Shown piece after piece: positions 6,800 to 15,278 of a stretch of 36,860 nucleotides of DNA (position 1 is its first letter; each line of letters begins with the position of its first letter). The notes under the pieces were generated by a model. That model did not search any database. It was not told the DNA's origin and saw nothing but the letters and a program-made list of their open reading frames with translations. Location: assembly GCF_000381745.1 (NCBI RefSeq), contig NZ_KB907018.1:1-36860 (forward strand), given 5' to 3'. The DNA comes from Psychromonas ossibalaenae ATCC BAA-1528 (lineage in GTDB: Bacteria > Pseudomonadota > Gammaproteobacteria > Enterobacterales > Psychromonadaceae). A program made the position numbers and the translations under genes.

Positions 6800-8002
6800 T
6801 TAAACTGAAAGGCAGTCAAACTCAACTAGTGTATCCACATCTGCATCGTAATCGATACCTTCTAGACCAAAACCGAACAGCTGTAAAAACTCTTCTTTGT
6901 ATTCTTTGTAGTCTGTTAAATCAAACAAGTTTTCAGTTGTAATAGAAGGCCACAAATCTTTACAAGCCTGCTGTACATCTTCACGCAACTCCCAGTCATC
7001 CAGACGTAAGCGGCGTGCTTCGTCAGTCACTGGTGCAGTTGCATCTTCTTTGTAAAGCTGTGCAGTAAACAGACGGTGAATCTGTTCCATACAACCTTCG
7101 TGAAGACCTTTCTCTTTCATGATTTTAAATACCATGGAGATATACAGAGGCATAACCGGAATTGCAGAGCTTGCCTGTGTTACTACACTCTTCTGTACTG
7201 AAACATAAGCTTCACCATTTAGCGGTGCAAGCTGCGTCTGAATAGCAGTAGAAGCACGGTCTAAATCAAGTTTGGCCTTGCCTAATGCGCCGTCCCAGTA
7301 GATCGGCCAAGTCAGCTCAGTACCAATGTACGAGTAAGCAACAGTTTTTACACCTTCAGCTAATACACCGGCCTCACCTAGTGCGCTTAACCATAACTCC
7401 CAGTCTTGTCCGCCCATTACTGTGACAGTATTAGCAACTTCTTCTTCAGTTGCAGGCTCAACAGAAGCCTCGATGATGCAGTCTTTGTTAGTATCAATCG
7501 CCGTTGAAACATATGTTTCACCGATAGGTTTTAGACTTGAACGGATCACTTCGCCTGTATCAGGCATTTTACGAACCGGCGCGGCAACAGAGTAGATAAT
7601 TGCATCAATTTGACCTAAATCTTCTTTGATCAGCTCAATGACTTTTGCTTTAATTTCATGAGAGAAAGCATCGCCATTGATACTTTTCGCGTATAAGCCG
7701 TCAGCTTTTGCTTGTTTTTCAAAAGCAGCGCTGTTGTACCAGCCGGCAGAGCCTGGTTTACGCTCTGTAGCCGGTTTTTCAAAAAACACACCGATAGTTG
7801 ATGCATCGGATCCATAAGCGGCCGCGATACGTGAAGACATACCGTAACCAGCTGAAGAGCCGATCACTAATACACGTTTAGGACCGTTTTTAATTTTGCC
7901 TTGCTGCTTTGTGTATTCAATTTGCGTTTGAATATTCTTTTCACAACCAACAGGATGAGTTGTAGTACAAATAAAGCCGCGAATCTTTGGTTTAATGATC
8001 AT
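6800..8002 (-). CDS. fabV: Enoyl-ACP reductase FabV (NADH; triclosan-insensitive type)
   Basis: FabV reduces trans-2-enoyl-ACP/CoA with NADH in the last step of fatty-acid elongation. The 400 aa begin at ATG 8002 ([11 protein letters not shown]), preceded by AGAAGAG. The frame is open further upstream, but that part is not family-like. N-terminal C-T-T-T-H-P-V-G-C and the nucleotide-binding V-I-G-S-S-A-G-Y-G are present. The catalytic Tyr-X8-Lys is seen as [11 protein letters not shown]. FabV proteins lie in a different branch from FabI and are naturally tolerant of triclosan, which is likely but not testable here. The gene has its own promoter-like region and terminator. Confidence 0.96.
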   Translation of the reverse strand: MIIKPKIRGFICTTTHPVGCEKNIQTQIEYTKQQGKIKNGPKRVLVIGSSAGYGMSSRIAAAYGSDASTIGVFFEKPATERKPGSAGWYNSAAFEKQAKADGLYAKSINGDAFSHEIKAKVIELIKEDLGQIDAIIYSVAAPVRKMPDTGEVIRSSLKPIGETYVSTAIDTNKDCIIEASVEPATEEEVANTVTVMGGQDWELWLSALGEAGVLAEGVKTVAYSYIGTELTWPIYWDGALGKAKLDLDRASTAIQTQLAPLNGEAYVSVQKSVVTQASSAIPVMPLYISMVFKIMKEKGLHEGCMEQIHRLFTAQLYKEDATAPVTDEARRLRLDDWELREDVQQACKDLWPSITTENLFDLTDYKEYKEEFLQLFGFGLEGIDYDADVDTLVEFDCLSV

Positions 8003-8069
8003 AATTAAAGCTCTTCTCTTATTAGGTTTAATGTTATTAATTAAACACGTTGTATTGTTAAGTCTGCGT

Positions 8070-8097
8070 AATATACCCAAGCTACCTCAAAAAGCAA
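8070..8097 (-). promoter_or_regulatory. Putative sigma-70 promoter of fabV
   Basis: On the minus strand TTGCTT (8097-8092) and TATATT (8075-8070) are separated by 16 bp, about 70 bp upstream of the fabV start. It is a moderate match to -35/-10 consensus and no operator is recognisable. Confidence 0.4.
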
Positions 8098-8166
8098 AAT
8101 CAGCAAATCGATAGACGGATATATACGCTGTTTTTTTAACCACGATGGAATAAGCGCTAGTCTAAT

Positions 8167-9375
8167 TTAAGACTGCTTAGCGATTTCCGGCAGCTCCCCG
8201 CTGAGTCCCATCGCTTGTTTTATAAATTGTTTTTTCAACGGATAAACTTTATCAGCAAACACTAGAGCAATATCGCGCAGCGTTTTCTGAACAGGGTTAT
8301 CCCCCTGAAACAACTGCTTTAACAGCTCCATTGAAGCGATCATCTGAACTGCTTCAGTTTTACGCCAGCGTTCAAAAAAACGCAGGTTATCATGCAGGCC
8401 GATATCCTTTCCGGCTTCAATATTCTCACTGATAATCTGCCCGAGACTAACCGCATCTAATAAACCAAGATTCACCCCCTGGCCGGCTAACGGGTGGATG
8501 GTATGAGCCGCATCACCAATTAAAGCGATACGATGCTTGGCAAAGTCCCGCGCATAACGCATAGTCAGAGGAAAACTAAAACGCGCGCCCTGCACTTCAC
8601 ACATTCCTAGACGGTTATCAAACGTACGGGTTAACTGTTTATTAAACTCAAGCTCAGATAAGCCCTTTAACTGCAGCGCCTTCTCTGGAGGCACGGACCA
8701 GACAATTGAACAAAGGTCTTTTTCAAACAGCGGTAAAAAGGCTAAAGGGCCGTCAGGCGTAAAGATCTGTCTTGCACAATGTTCATGTGCTAAATCTGTT
8801 TTAACCGTTGCCACCAGGGCATGATGATTATAATCCCAGCGAGTCAAGGGAACATCAACTTTATTACGCAGCCATGAATTTGCACCATCAGCGGCGGTCA
8901 CTAGCTTTGAGGTTAAAGTTTTGCCGCTGTTTAACGTAATCCATGCCTCACCGTCACCAACAGCAATATTACTAATATGATCCGGCGAATAAAATGCAAC
9001 ATTTTTCTGTTTCTGTACGCATGAAAGTAACGCCGACTGAATGTGATCATTTTCAATAATATAACCGAGTTCCGGAAACTCAACCTGCTGAGCATCGAAC
9101 TCAATTTTTCCGAAACTGTCTTTTTCCCAGACCTGCATACTGTTATATGCAGTAATTCGTTCACTGTTTAAGTTCTGCCAGGCATTTAAGTTTTCTAAAA
9201 TCTGTTTACTTGCATAACTTATCGCACTAACACGACTGGCCGGCTCTTTTGTAAGAACAGACGCTTCACTGCTTTCAATCAAAGCAATCGATAAAGGAGT
9301 GTCCGCAAGAGAGGCTGCTAATGTCAGCCCGACCATGCCTCCGCCGACAATAGTTAAGTCATATGACTGCATCAT
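8167..9375 (-). CDS. ubiI: FAD-dependent ubiquinone hydroxylase UbiI (VisC)
   Basis: A flavoprotein monooxygenase of 402 aa, expected to add the C5 hydroxyl in ubiquinone biosynthesis. FAD-binding motifs are present: G-G-G-M-V-G near residue 11, a mid-protein A-D-G-A-N-S-W-L-R, and the C-terminal L-I-G-D-A-A-H-T-I-H-P-L-A-G-Q-G-V-N-L-G typical of the UbiH/COQ6 family. It starts at the stop of ubiH (TAATG-type junction). Position as the last gene of ygfB-pepP-ubiH-ubiI identifies it as UbiI rather than UbiF. Confidence 0.93.
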   Translation of the reverse strand: MMQSYDLTIVGGGMVGLTLAASLADTPLSIALIESSEASVLTKEPASRVSAISYASKQILENLNAWQNLNSERITAYNSMQVWEKDSFGKIEFDAQQVEFPELGYIIENDHIQSALLSCVQKQKNVAFYSPDHISNIAVGDGEAWITLNSGKTLTSKLVTAADGANSWLRNKVDVPLTRWDYNHHALVATVKTDLAHEHCARQIFTPDGPLAFLPLFEKDLCSIVWSVPPEKALQLKGLSELEFNKQLTRTFDNRLGMCEVQGARFSFPLTMRYARDFAKHRIALIGDAAHTIHPLAGQGVNLGLLDAVSLGQIISENIEAGKDIGLHDNLRFFERWRKTEAVQMIASMELLKQLFQGDNPVQKTLRDIALVFADKVYPLKKQFIKQAMGLSGELPEIAKQS

Positions 9376-10619
9376 TATTGTGCATCTCGGTTTAATAAAT
9401 TAAACTGGCCTTTCGCCTGTTTAATAATAGGGGTTGATAAATCAGGCAGGCAGCTCATCGCCTGTAAAGCAGTATTCCGTCCAAGAATAACCGGCCAGCT
9501 GCTGTTACTGAAAATACGTACCATTGAATCGGTAAGAGCAATCGTATTATGATGATCAGCCCTGCGCAGCTGCCAGTACTGTTCAAGCATCTGATAACTG
9601 CCGATCTGACTTTTACTTTCTGCCCGGCTCACTTGTGAAGCTAACACATACAGATCCCGCATGCCTAAATTAAAACCTTGGCCCATCACAGGGTGCAGGC
9701 AGTGCGCGGCGTTACCAATACAGACGCCGCGATGGGCTAGTGGTTTATAGGTTTTAATCAGCTTAAGCGGATAAGTATCCCGTTTCCCGGCTTCAGTAAA
9801 AACGCCGGCACGATAACCAAATGCCAGCTGCAGCTCTGCAAGAAATTCTGGTTCAGTTAACGCACTGATACGCACCAGATCCTCATTAGCAACAGACCAG
9901 ACTAGTGAATAACGGTTGTCACTTAAGGGTAATAGTGCAATAGGTCCGAATTCAGTAAAACGTTCAAAAGCTTTGTTTAAATGCGCTTTAGAGGATCGAA
10001 CATTAGCGATAACAGCACAACATCCATAGTCAGATGTCTGTGCCGGGATATCCAGCAGCTCACGCGTTACACTGTTTGCTCCGTCGGCGCCGACGCACAT
10101 TTTAGCCTTTATAATCTGCCCGTTATCTAAACAGCAGCTGATATGCTCGGGATGTTTTTCTATATTAGTTAAAGATGAATTGTACAAACGTCGCAGCTGT
10201 TTATGCTGCTTGAGGTGTTTATTTAAAACCCGGCCGATATCCTGCAGCTCAGCCACATAACCAAAAGCCTGCTGTTTATTGCTTTTATGTAAATCCAACG
10301 CCCCGAAATAGCCTCGGTCAGAAATATGAATATCTTCTATCGGCTGCGCCTGCAGTTGTAAATCGTCCCACAATCCCAGTTCAGCTAATAGTTCACATGT
10401 GCCGGCACTTAATGCAAGACTGCGCGCATCAAAACCGGGATGTACAAAATGATTCTGCTTTTCTGACCGCTGCGGGTTTTCATCAACCAGCATGACATCT
10501 AACTTGGGATTAAATTTTAAGAGCGAATAAGCAAGCAGACAGCCCGACATTCCGGCACCGACAATAAGAATATCGCAGTCCAGCTGCGTAGCGGTGTTAT
10601 TATCCATGCTGTTTTGCAT
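9375..10619 (-). CDS. ubiH: 2-octaprenyl-6-methoxyphenol hydroxylase UbiH
   Basis: A 414-aa paralogue of the next gene, expected to hydroxylate C1 of the ubiquinone ring precursor. It shows the FAD motifs I-V-G-A-G-M-S-G (near residue 20), V-G-A-D-G-A-N-S-V-T-R and C-I-G-N-A-A-H-C-L-H-P-V-M-G-Q-G-F-N-L-G. The start overlaps the pepP stop by 20 nt; a second ATG four codons in also overlaps. The ygfB-pepP-ubiH-ubiI order is conserved in gammaproteobacteria and supports the UbiH assignment. Confidence 0.93.
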   Translation of the reverse strand: MQNSMDNNTATQLDCDILIVGAGMSGCLLAYSLLKFNPKLDVMLVDENPQRSEKQNHFVHPGFDARSLALSAGTCELLAELGLWDDLQLQAQPIEDIHISDRGYFGALDLHKSNKQQAFGYVAELQDIGRVLNKHLKQHKQLRRLYNSSLTNIEKHPEHISCCLDNGQIIKAKMCVGADGANSVTRELLDIPAQTSDYGCCAVIANVRSSKAHLNKAFERFTEFGPIALLPLSDNRYSLVWSVANEDLVRISALTEPEFLAELQLAFGYRAGVFTEAGKRDTYPLKLIKTYKPLAHRGVCIGNAAHCLHPVMGQGFNLGMRDLYVLASQVSRAESKSQIGSYQMLEQYWQLRRADHHNTIALTDSMVRIFSNSSWPVILGRNTALQAMSCLPDLSTPIIKQAKGQFNLLNRDAQ

Positions 10620-11907
10620 CTGCCATTAACGCTTCAATTTCTGTAATACTTTTGGGTACATCAGCACTTAATACTTCAGCGCCATGCTCTGTCACTAATA
10701 CATCGTCTTCAATACGAATACCGATTTTCCTCCACTGCTCATCAACATCAGCATCGCTACCGACATACAAACCCGGCTCAATGGTCACAACCATCCCGAC
10801 TTCTAATAAACGTGGATTTTCCAGCGTTCCGTAATCACCAACATCATGCACGTCCAGACCAATATAATGGCCGATGCCGTGCATGTAAAAGTTTTTATAA
10901 ACTTCATCTTTGATCAAAACTTCACTATCCCCCTGCATCAAGCCTAACTCAATCAGACCGTCAACCAGCTGCTGAACAGCGTTTTTATTAATATCAATTA
11001 ATGCGGCGCCCGGTTTCACCTGGCTGATTGCACTTCTCTGCACATCTAACACCAGCTGGTACAGTTTTTCCTGAGGCTCAGAAAAAACACCATTTACCGG
11101 AAAGGTACGGGTGATATCTCCAGCGTACCCCTGATATTCAGCACCAGCATCGATCAGAACCAGATTTCCGTCTCGAAGCTTACGATTATTTTCCGTGTAA
11201 TGCAGAATACAGGCACTCTCACCACCGGCAACAATACTGTTATAAGCCGTTGCTGGTGCGCCCTGCAGTGCAAACTCATGTTCAAGTTCGGCCTGTAACT
11301 GGTATTCCCACATACCGGAACGGCAGCTCTGCATTGCGCGAATATGGCCAGAAGCAGAAATTTCAGCTGCCTGTGAAAGTAATTCAATCTCACTTTCGGA
11401 TTTAATCAGACGCATCTCATGCAGTATCCGAGAACTGTCAATAATCAGCGTTGGAGCAACAGCACCTTTACGCGCACTTCCCCGTAATTTATTAACTACA
11501 GCGCTCAGGCTCTTATCTAATTCAGCATCCTGAAAGGTAGGATAAATCAGTGTTGTTAAACCATCCATCAGCTCATAAAGGTGATGTTCAAACTGTTCAA
11601 TGGCAAAAGCACTGTCAAAACCTAATTCACTAACAGCCGCACTTTGCCCTAGCCGGTAACCATGCCAAACTTCTGCACTTTTATCTTTTTTACGATTAAA
11701 TAAAATTGCTTTACAACTTTCATCGTCTTTTAGAAGTACTAAACAGGCACCCGGTTCATTAAATCCGGTTAAATAATGAAAATCACTACTTTGTCTGAAA
11801 GGAAATTCACAGTCATTATTTCGTATTTTTTCTCGGCCGGCAGGAATCACTGCCAAACTATTCTTTTCCATTTTGCTGAAAAATGCGGCTCTACGCGGCT
11901 TAAACAT
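10600..11907 (-). CDS. pepP: Xaa-Pro aminopeptidase PepP
   Basis: A metallopeptidase that removes N-terminal residues preceding proline. The 435 aa have an N-terminal creatinase-like domain beginning R-R-A-A-F-F. A C-terminal pita-bread peptidase domain follows. Metal-ligand segments are visible: L-I-D-A-G-A-E-Y-Q-G-Y-A-G-D-I-T-R-T-F-P (two Asp), M-H-G-I-G-H-Y-I-G-L-D-V-H-D-V (His), T-I-E-P-G-L-Y (Glu) and I-R-I-E-D-D (Glu). It lies 20 bp downstream of ygfB and overlaps ubiH, within one operon. Confidence 0.96.
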   Translation of the reverse strand: MFKPRRAAFFSKMEKNSLAVIPAGREKIRNNDCEFPFRQSSDFHYLTGFNEPGACLVLLKDDESCKAILFNRKKDKSAEVWHGYRLGQSAAVSELGFDSAFAIEQFEHHLYELMDGLTTLIYPTFQDAELDKSLSAVVNKLRGSARKGAVAPTLIIDSSRILHEMRLIKSESEIELLSQAAEISASGHIRAMQSCRSGMWEYQLQAELEHEFALQGAPATAYNSIVAGGESACILHYTENNRKLRDGNLVLIDAGAEYQGYAGDITRTFPVNGVFSEPQEKLYQLVLDVQRSAISQVKPGAALIDINKNAVQQLVDGLIELGLMQGDSEVLIKDEVYKNFYMHGIGHYIGLDVHDVGDYGTLENPRLLEVGMVVTIEPGLYVGSDADVDEQWRKIGIRIEDDVLVTEHGAEVLSADVPKSITEIEALMADAKQHG

Positions 11908-11927
11908 ACTCTTCAGCTCCCTTTTAA

Positions 11928-12497
11928 CTAGTGCAGAGTTTTTGAAACAGGTGCAGGCGCTTTTCGGGAGAAAGCATTAAAACAAAGCATTGCCCCGACA
12001 CGTAAATATTCAACAATCTCTGCGAAAGCAATTTCTGATTCCTCATCTTCCTGCTCAAAATCCAAGGATACCTGAGAAATATCTCGAATATCTCGGATTA
12101 ATTCCTGAATTTCATCAGAGGCCTGGTTTAATGCCTGCTGCACCATACCAAAACCAACTAAAAACCCCTGTGCCCATTGCGCCATCGCCTCAGCACGCTC
12201 ATCAAGCGGTACATCATCATTAGGCAGCAGCAGGTTAAATCCCATACCGTCATCGGTAAACTGATTTACCACCTGCCCGTAAATAGACTCCACTAATTTC
12301 TGCGCGTTTCTCGGTAGACCCAGCCCTTCATTCACGACATCATTAAAATGCGGACGCCAGCTTTGATCATCCAGTTTTACACCACCACAAACAAGACCAG
12401 ATAATACCCCGTGTGTTTCAGAAGCGTTGGTAAACAAATCGGCGTCTTCTAAGGTCTGAGTGATTTTTTCAAAACTAGGTAATGGTTCTTTACTCAT
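11928..12497 (-). CDS. ygfB: UPF0149 family protein YgfB
   Basis: A 189-aa soluble helical protein of the YgfB/UPF0149 family. The chosen start is ATG 12497 (M-S-K-E-P-L-P), since the 18 codons upstream are not family-like. Typical features are T-H-G-V-L-S-G-L-V-C-G-G, the L-P-x-D-x-x-x-L-x-x-R segment, Q-W-A-Q-G-F-L-V-G-F-G and the acidic C-terminal part ending in E-Y-L-R-V-G-A-M. The molecular function is not settled; a YgfB homologue modulates gene expression in Pseudomonas. It is first in the ygfB-pepP-ubiH-ubiI operon and divergent from zapA. Confidence 0.92.
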   Translation of the reverse strand: MSKEPLPSFEKITQTLEDADLFTNASETHGVLSGLVCGGVKLDDQSWRPHFNDVVNEGLGLPRNAQKLVESIYGQVVNQFTDDGMGFNLLLPNDDVPLDERAEAMAQWAQGFLVGFGMVQQALNQASDEIQELIRDIRDISQVSLDFEQEDEESEIAFAEIVEYLRVGAMLCFNAFSRKAPAPVSKTLH

Positions 12498-12619
12498 GGG
12501 GATTACTCTTTTATTAAATAAAATATAAAACGACAATACTAACATCCACAAAATCTTGCCGCTAGTAAGTACTTGAAACTTGATAGCTAGGCAGCTATAG
12601 TTCGTAAGTTATTATCTAT

Positions 12620-12648
12620 TTTTTGAGCTCGCTAACATTATATATAAT
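12620..12648 (+). promoter_or_regulatory. Putative zapA promoter
   Basis: A consensus -10 TATAAT at 12643-12648 lies 16 bp after TTTTGA, about 86 bp upstream of the zapA ATG. The divergent ygfB promoter must lie in the same 237-bp gap. An inverted repeat ATAGCT-AGGC-AGCTAT near 12581-12597 lies between the two and could be an operator, but this is speculative. Confidence 0.45.
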
Positions 12649-12734
12649 CAGGCTGTCTGCAAATGAATATTTTACATTTTAAGACGTTCCTGCATAGCAG
12701 CTACTTTAACAACTTTCTTTTTTATAGGTTAATT

Positions 12735-13037
12735 ATGGCACATCTCGAAGTCTCTATTTTAGGCCAACAATATAAAATTGCCTGCCCCGATGGTGAAGAG
12801 CCAGCCCTGCAGAAAAGTGTCGATCAATTTAACGATAAACTTAAAAGCATGAAATCTGGATCTCGTGCTTTACGTAATGAACAGCTGATTGTGATGGCTG
12901 CTTTGAATTTCTGTCATGAACTTAATGCAGAAAAAGCCAAAAATCAGGAACATGCAGAAAAATTAAATGAACGTATCCGTACCCTGCAGAGTTCTATTGA
13001 AACTGTGCTGCTGACAGATAAAAGTAGTAAAAATTAA
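12735..13037 (+). CDS. zapA: Cell division protein ZapA
   Basis: ZapA binds FtsZ and bundles protofilaments at the division site. The 100-aa protein starts at ATG 12735 (M-A-H-L-E-V-S-I-L-G-Q-Q-Y-K), preceded by AGG. A longer in-frame start at 12663 adds a non-family segment and is rejected. The N-terminal globular domain with G-Q-x-Y-K-I-A-C-P and the C-terminal coiled coil (about residues 65-95) are both present. The position between ygfB and ssrS is the conserved gammaproteobacterial one. Confidence 0.94.
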   Translation: MAHLEVSILGQQYKIACPDGEEPALQKSVDQFNDKLKSMKSGSRALRNEQLIVMAALNFCHELNAEKAKNQEHAEKLNERIRTLQSSIETVLLTDKSSKN

Positions 13038-13128
13038 CAAACTGTTATTTTTCAGACAGTAAAACCATTAATTTAAAAAAAATATATCAACAGCAAAACA
13101 ATATCAAGCAAGGTTAGAAGAAAGTGCT

Positions 13129-13156
13129 TTGCAAATGACAAAAACAGGCGTACAGT
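13129..13156 (+). promoter_or_regulatory. Sigma-70 promoter of 6S RNA
   Basis: TTGCAA (13129-13134) and TACAGT (13151-13156) are separated by 16 bp and place +1 at about 13163, where the 6S closing stem begins. Confidence 0.6.
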
Positions 13157-13163
13157 ATTTTTA

Positions 13164-13341
13164 ACCCTCGGATATTCGCTCATCTTGACTACGTCCCTGA
13201 GCCGATAAGCATTACCCTGGTGACTTGGCTTGAATGCTATTGTGCAAGCTCGGCTCGTATCGAGAAGCCTGCGGCAAACACTGAGACACCAACCTTGACC
13301 TTCGGGTTCAAGGTCAAAGTCAATAACGGTATCCTTGGGTT
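13164..13341 (+). ncRNA. ssrS: 6S RNA (SsrS)
   Basis: 6S RNA mimics an open promoter and sequesters sigma-70 RNA polymerase in stationary phase. About 178 nt here fit the family. The ends pair as ACCC..GGATA with TATCC..GGGT. The conserved blocks TCCCTGAGCCGATA, AGCTCGG..CGAGAAGCCT and the hairpin CCTTGACC-TTCG-GGTTCAAGG are all present in the correct order. The position zapA-ssrS-fau is identical to E. coli. Exact ends are inferred from the closing stem; no convincing hairpin terminator separates it from fau, so co-transcription followed by processing is likely, as in E. coli. Confidence 0.93.
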
Positions 13342-13528
13342 ACTTACCCCACCACAAAAAAAGATTAATTATTTAACCGGTAACACCTCTAATTACCCGA
13401 TCAATACTCAAAGCACCTTCACTTATTAATTCTACAAAACTGTTCTATATATTTTGCAATTATTAATCTGCTTTTAACAATGATATTCTGTCAATTCATT
13501 CTTACCTTAGATAAGTTGTTTAAACACG

Positions 13529-14128
13529 ATGAATTCAAGTTCACAAGATCTGTCCCGCAATGAAATTCGTAAACATATTCGTAAACAGCGACGCTTATTA
13601 CCCCCTGAACAGCAAAGCCTGGATGCTGAAAAGCTCTTTTCAAAATTGATTAAACACGACAAGGTGATAAAAGCGCACAAGATAGCAATATCACTGGCCC
13701 ATGACGGTGAAATTGAAACATTCGCTTTTATCAAATGGTGCTGGGCTAATAACAAACAGGTTTATTTACCTGTTGTACATCCTTTTAGTAAGGGTCATTT
13801 ATTGTTTCTGCACTACACCAGCGACTCTGAAATGGTAACGAACAAATATGGTATTTCAGAGCCTAAACTAGAACAGCAGCATACCTGCCCAGTAACAGAT
13901 TTAGATATTATCTTTGCACCGCTGGTTGCATTTGATCAACAAGGAAACCGTATCGGTATGGGCGGCGGTTATTATGACCGCATGCTTGCCCCCTGGTTCA
14001 AAAATAAAAGCGGTCCTTATCCAATCGGCCTGGCACATAACTGCCAGCAGGTTAAACAGCTGCCGATCGAAGAGTGGGATGTCCCCCTGCCTGAAATTAT
14101 TACGCCTTCAGAGCATTATCACTGGTAG
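13529..14128 (+). CDS. fau: 5-formyltetrahydrofolate cyclo-ligase
   Basis: The enzyme (also called YgfA, MTHFS) converts 5-formyl-THF to 5,10-methenyl-THF using ATP. The 199-aa length is standard. Visible motifs are the N-terminal R-x-x-I-R-K-Q-R-R basic stretch, V-Y-L-P-V-V in the middle and the nucleotide-binding I-G-M-G-G-G-Y-Y-D-R-M-L (about residues 148-159). It lies downstream of 6S RNA, the arrangement known from E. coli, and may be expressed from the ssrS transcript. Confidence 0.95.
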   Translation: MNSSSQDLSRNEIRKHIRKQRRLLPPEQQSLDAEKLFSKLIKHDKVIKAHKIAISLAHDGEIETFAFIKWCWANNKQVYLPVVHPFSKGHLLFLHYTSDSEMVTNKYGISEPKLEQQHTCPVTDLDIIFAPLVAFDQQGNRIGMGGGYYDRMLAPWFKNKSGPYPIGLAHNCQQVKQLPIEEWDVPLPEIITPSEHYHW

Positions 14129-14131
14129 GTG

Positions 14132-14293
14132 ATACCAATCTACATAAGTATTTAATCATTCTTGCTGGTTAAAATCGTTTATCTCTTTGTCAGAAATTTT
14201 GTAATTAGAACGACTAGTTACGGCAATCTCTTCCGCGATCTAAACGATTTTTCCTGCGCAATTATCTGAACAACTACTTATCCAGATTGGTAT
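14132..14293. mobile_element. Palindromic MITE-like element, 162 bp
   Basis: The ends form a 19-bp imperfect terminal inverted repeat: ATACCAATCTACATAAGTA at 14132-14150 and its near complement at 14275-14293, with 2 mismatches. A second inner pair AAAATCGTTTA (14171-14181) / TAAACGATTTT (14241-14251) is perfect. The segments between also show partial complementarity, so the whole element can fold into one long hairpin. There is no ORF. No clear target duplication is seen beyond a possible TA. A lone end-like sequence ATACCAATCCTAC occurs at 15215. A mobile origin is inferred. Confidence 0.6.
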
Positions 14294-14351
14294 TAAAACC
14301 CCGATTAAATAAATTTCATCATTATCATCTGGATAACTACATAGTTCAGGT

Positions 14352-14357
14352 TATAAT
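14352..14357 (+). promoter_or_regulatory. Putative -10 box of rpiA
   Basis: A perfect TATAAT lies 45 bp upstream of the rpiA ATG. The -35 region is poor, so the assignment is tentative. Confidence 0.35.
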
Positions 14358-14401
14358 TCTGTCACTTTTACCTCTGATCTATAAAACAGGATATACGGCT
14401 C

Positions 14402-15058
14402 ATGACTCAAGATGAAATGAAAAAAGCGGCGGCTTACGCGGCCTTAGAATATGTAGAGAAAGATTCAATTGTCGGCGTAGGAACGGGTTCGACAGTTAAT
14501 CACTTTATTGATGCACTTGCGACAATGAAGAATGAGATAAAAGGCGCAGTATCAAGTTCTGAAGCTTCGACTCAGAAGTTAAAAGGATACGGCATCAATG
14601 TTTATGACCTTAATGAAGTTTCTGATTTAAGCATTTATGTTGACGGTGCTGATGAAATTAACTCATTCAATCATATGATCAAAGGCGGCGGTGCGGCGCT
14701 TACTCGTGAAAAGATTGTTTCTGCAGTTGCAGATAAATTTATCTGTATTGTCGATAACACCAAAAATGTCGATATTTTAGGTGATTTCCCACTGCCTGTT
14801 GAAGTCATTCCAATGGCTCGCAGTTACGTTGCCCGTGAATTAGTGAAGTTAGGCGGTGACCCGGTTTACCGTATGGGTGTAGTCACAGATAACGGTAATG
14901 TTATTTTAGATGTACACAATATGAAAATTGCAGAGCCTCTAAAACTAGAAAATAAAATCAATTCAATTGTTGGTGTGGTAACAAATGGCCTATTTGCTAA
15001 CCGAGCAGCTGATGTTGTATTAGTCGGCTCTCCAGAAGGCGTTAAAACTCTAAAATAA
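14402..15058 (+). CDS. rpiA: Ribose-5-phosphate isomerase A
   Basis: RpiA interconverts ribose 5-phosphate and ribulose 5-phosphate in the pentose phosphate pathway. The 218 aa match the usual 219. Motifs are [13 protein letters not shown] (phosphate binding, about residues 22-34), S-S-S-E-A-S-T, the D-G-A-D-E-I catalytic segment (about 81-86), [11 protein letters not shown] (94-104) and P-L-P-V-E-V-I-P. It lies next to serA, as in E. coli. Confidence 0.97.
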   Translation: MTQDEMKKAAAYAALEYVEKDSIVGVGTGSTVNHFIDALATMKNEIKGAVSSSEASTQKLKGYGINVYDLNEVSDLSIYVDGADEINSFNHMIKGGGAALTREKIVSAVADKFICIVDNTKNVDILGDFPLPVEVIPMARSYVARELVKLGGDPVYRMGVVTDNGNVILDVHNMKIAEPLKLENKINSIVGVVTNGLFANRAADVVLVGSPEGVKTLK

Positions 15059-15141
15059 ACCTTTTATATGCGTCGATTCCTTTACTGCATCAGTGGATGA
15101 AGCAATAAATCGCCAAAATGTAATAAGTTGTAGCAATTATT

Positions 15142-15175
15142 CATATGTGAATTACCTCACAGAAGTTCACATATG
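15142..15175 (+). promoter_or_regulatory. CRP-type operator upstream of serA
   Basis: TGTGA (15146-15150), six bases, then TCACA (15157-15161) matches both CRP half-sites exactly. It overlaps a wider inverted repeat CATATGTGAA / TTCACATATG (15142-15151 and 15166-15175). It lies about 120 bp before serA. E. coli serA is known to be controlled by CRP and Lrp, so a regulatory role is plausible. Confidence 0.55.
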
Positions 15176-15278
15176 CTTCTATTTTTGCTATTTTAAGACT
15201 CAGAATTATTACGTATACCAATCCTACTAAAATTGTTTGTCCATTTACCTTACGTTAAATAAGGCCCAAGGAAATAAA

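Noticed and set aside
8003..8080. Extended N terminus of FabV from ATG 8080
   Set aside because: The family start M-I-I-K-P-K is at 8002 with its own ribosome-binding site; the extra 26 residues lie in the leader/promoter region.
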